From: TH-plancto1 sp031431195
Lineage (GTDB): Bacteria > Planctomycetota > Planctomycetia > Planctomycetales > Planctomycetaceae
Reading direction: 5' to 3'
DNA length: 64,000 nucleotides
Assembly: GCA_031431195.1 (NCBI GenBank)
Contig: JANPCU010000130.1
Location: forward strand, 24,579-88,578
Shown here: positions 63,287 through 64,000 of the stretch, in pieces
Layout: every line of letters starts with the position of its first letter
Position numbering within the stretch: the stretch's first letter is position 1
Program-made: the position numbers and the translations under genes
The notes under the pieces: generated by a model
Told to the model about the DNA's origin: nothing
What the model saw: only the letters and a program-made list of their open reading frames with translations
Database searches by the model: none

Positions 63287-63703
63287 ATGACATCCCCCCG
63301 TCGCGGTCGATCCGGTTCGAGCAAATCTCATCGGCCGGACCGTAAGACCATGCAAATGTGCAGCCAAGTGCAGCGCACGTTGGACCAAGTGCTGTCCGGC
63401 GAACTGGATGATGACCGGCTGCGCGATGTGTATGTGGTGCAGGTGACTCCGGCTCCGGATGCGAACTGCTTATTGGTGACGGTGGCTCCGCTCGGTTTCG
63501 CGAAAGACTTTCGCCCGGAAGAGGTGATGGCCCGACTGGCCGCCCATAGCGGACGAATGCGGTCGGAGTTGGCCCGAGCGATCAACCGGAAGAAGACACC
63601 GGAATTGATGTTTCGCGTGGTGATCGAGGGGGACATGCCGCTGCCATCGCCGCCAGAGATTGCAGAGGAAATCGACGAACAGGACGACGAGTCCTTTGAC
63701 TGA
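63287..63703 (+). CDS. rbfA: RbfA-like ribosome-binding factor
   Basis: I choose the ATG at 63287 (MTSPRRGRSGSSKSHRPDRK); an ATG at 63350 is possible. The fold pattern fits RbfA: DRKTMQMCSQVQRTLDQVLS, ELDDDRLRDVYVVQVTPAPD, a middle beta segment, GRMRSELARAINRKKTPELM and FRVVIEGD. RbfA helps 30S subunit maturation through 16S rRNA. The protein has ~138 residues with an acidic tail. It lies 150 nt after the giant gene on the same strand; the usual neighbours (infB, truB, nusA) are not seen. A diverged or paralogous RbfA is possible, so the symbol is tentative. Confidence 0.75.
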   Translation: MTSPRRGRSGSSKSHRPDRKTMQMCSQVQRTLDQVLSGELDDDRLRDVYVVQVTPAPDANCLLVTVAPLGFAKDFRPEEVMARLAAHSGRMRSELARAINRKKTPELMFRVVIEGDMPLPSPPEIAEEIDEQDDESFD

Positions 63704-63874
63704 GCCATCTCGGATGCTGTCTGCTCTCGGTGGAGGAAGTTCCGAAGATTTCACCGCACAGTTTCGCAGAGGGACACAGCTCTTCTGACTCCGCACTGCA
63801 AACCATTTAAGTTTGCGTGTCGTGAGATAATTGCTGCACGCTCAGCATATTCACAGTGGCCTGGAGACCTCTGT

Positions 63875-64000
63875 ACCCCGAAGGGGTTTTACACCACAGC
63901 CCAGGGTCGCGACGTAGGAGCCCACCCTGGGAAACGCGGCCCCGAAGACCCCACCCTGCAGGGGCGGCACACCCGCTCGCGACGTGTAGAACCCTTTCAG
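63875..64000. repeat. Terminal hairpin-rich repeat region
   Basis: ACCCCGAAGGGGT (63875-63887) is a hairpin; CCCAGGGT (63900-63907) and ACCCTGGG (63924-63931) form another around TCGCGACGTAGG. Similar 'CCCGAAG' and 'GCGACGT' words recur up to the window end. The element runs off the edge. The 297 bases after the RbfA-like gene hold nothing else that I can support. Confidence 0.6.

Noticed and set aside
63133..63345. 70-codon frame overlapping the stop of the sigma giant
   Set aside because: Composition and overlap with the RbfA-like start make it doubtful; it is kept only as an observation.

Overview
The window looks like a chromosomal stretch of a Planctomycetota bacterium, most likely order Planctomycetales; the genus cannot be fixed from sequence alone. 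The evidence is a GC-rich base composition and several lineage-typical genes: a DUF1559 protein, a 1003-residue propeller/cytochrome protein with a PVC-type CxxCH domain, secreted Tat-type oxidoreductase and isomerase proteins, two membrane-anchored Ser/Thr kinases, a YTV-like repetitive secreted protein, a TIGR03009-like domain, and an ECF sigma factor carrying an enormous C-terminal extension. No phage, plasmid, insertion sequence, CRISPR, rRNA or tRNA gene was seen. Most genes stand alone or in pairs and are separated by short, highly structured dispersed repeats.

Layout. 1-8.6 kb: a glycosyltransferase cut by the window edge, a caspase-like/DUF4384/pseudo-hydrolase fusion, and a convergent orphan membrane protein of 1251 residues. 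9-16 kb: cardiolipin synthase, a TatD-like hydrolase, then phoH and a PgpH-type HD phosphodiesterase split by a two-gene cassette of unknown function. 16-26.6 kb: the CxxCH protein, a DUF1559 lipoprotein, an FHA-bearing Ser/Thr kinase, a Gfo/Idh/MocA oxidoreductase and a class V aminotransferase. 26.9-38.8 kb: smpB, chorismate mutase/prephenate dehydratase, a mini EF-Tu-domain-II-like protein, a DUF2071 protein, trxB, a PIG-L deacetylase, lptB, a sugar isomerase, mazG and a YTV-like protein. 39-49.4 kb: a HEAT-repeat Ser/Thr kinase, valine-pyruvate transaminase, a dihydrouridine synthase, rfbC, pdxA and a ceramidase-like protein. 49.4-55.5 kb, all on the minus strand: a canonical HD-GYP protein coupled to a catalytically dead HD-GYP paralogue, then frr, a membrane-anchored GspE-like ATPase, a CvpA-like protein and a Dabb protein. 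56.6-63.7 kb: the sigma-factor giant and an RbfA-like gene.

The most striking gene is 56603-63136. It joins a complete sigma2/sigma4 ECF module, transmembrane segments, two N0-like modules, two pilus/secretin N-terminal modules, a coiled coil, a dockerin-like calcium loop, a TIGR03009/LolA-like domain, an STN domain and a secretin-like tail in a single 2177-residue frame. This reads as a transcription factor physically built into an envelope or secretion-like sensor.

The second theme is the repeats. At least a dozen families of hairpin-forming elements (about 25-110 bp) sit mostly just downstream of stop codons. One family supplies the stop codon of two unrelated genes, and one occurs as inverted pairs of ~100 bp modules at two loci. 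They look like MITE/REP-type elements, but no transposase is present in the window.
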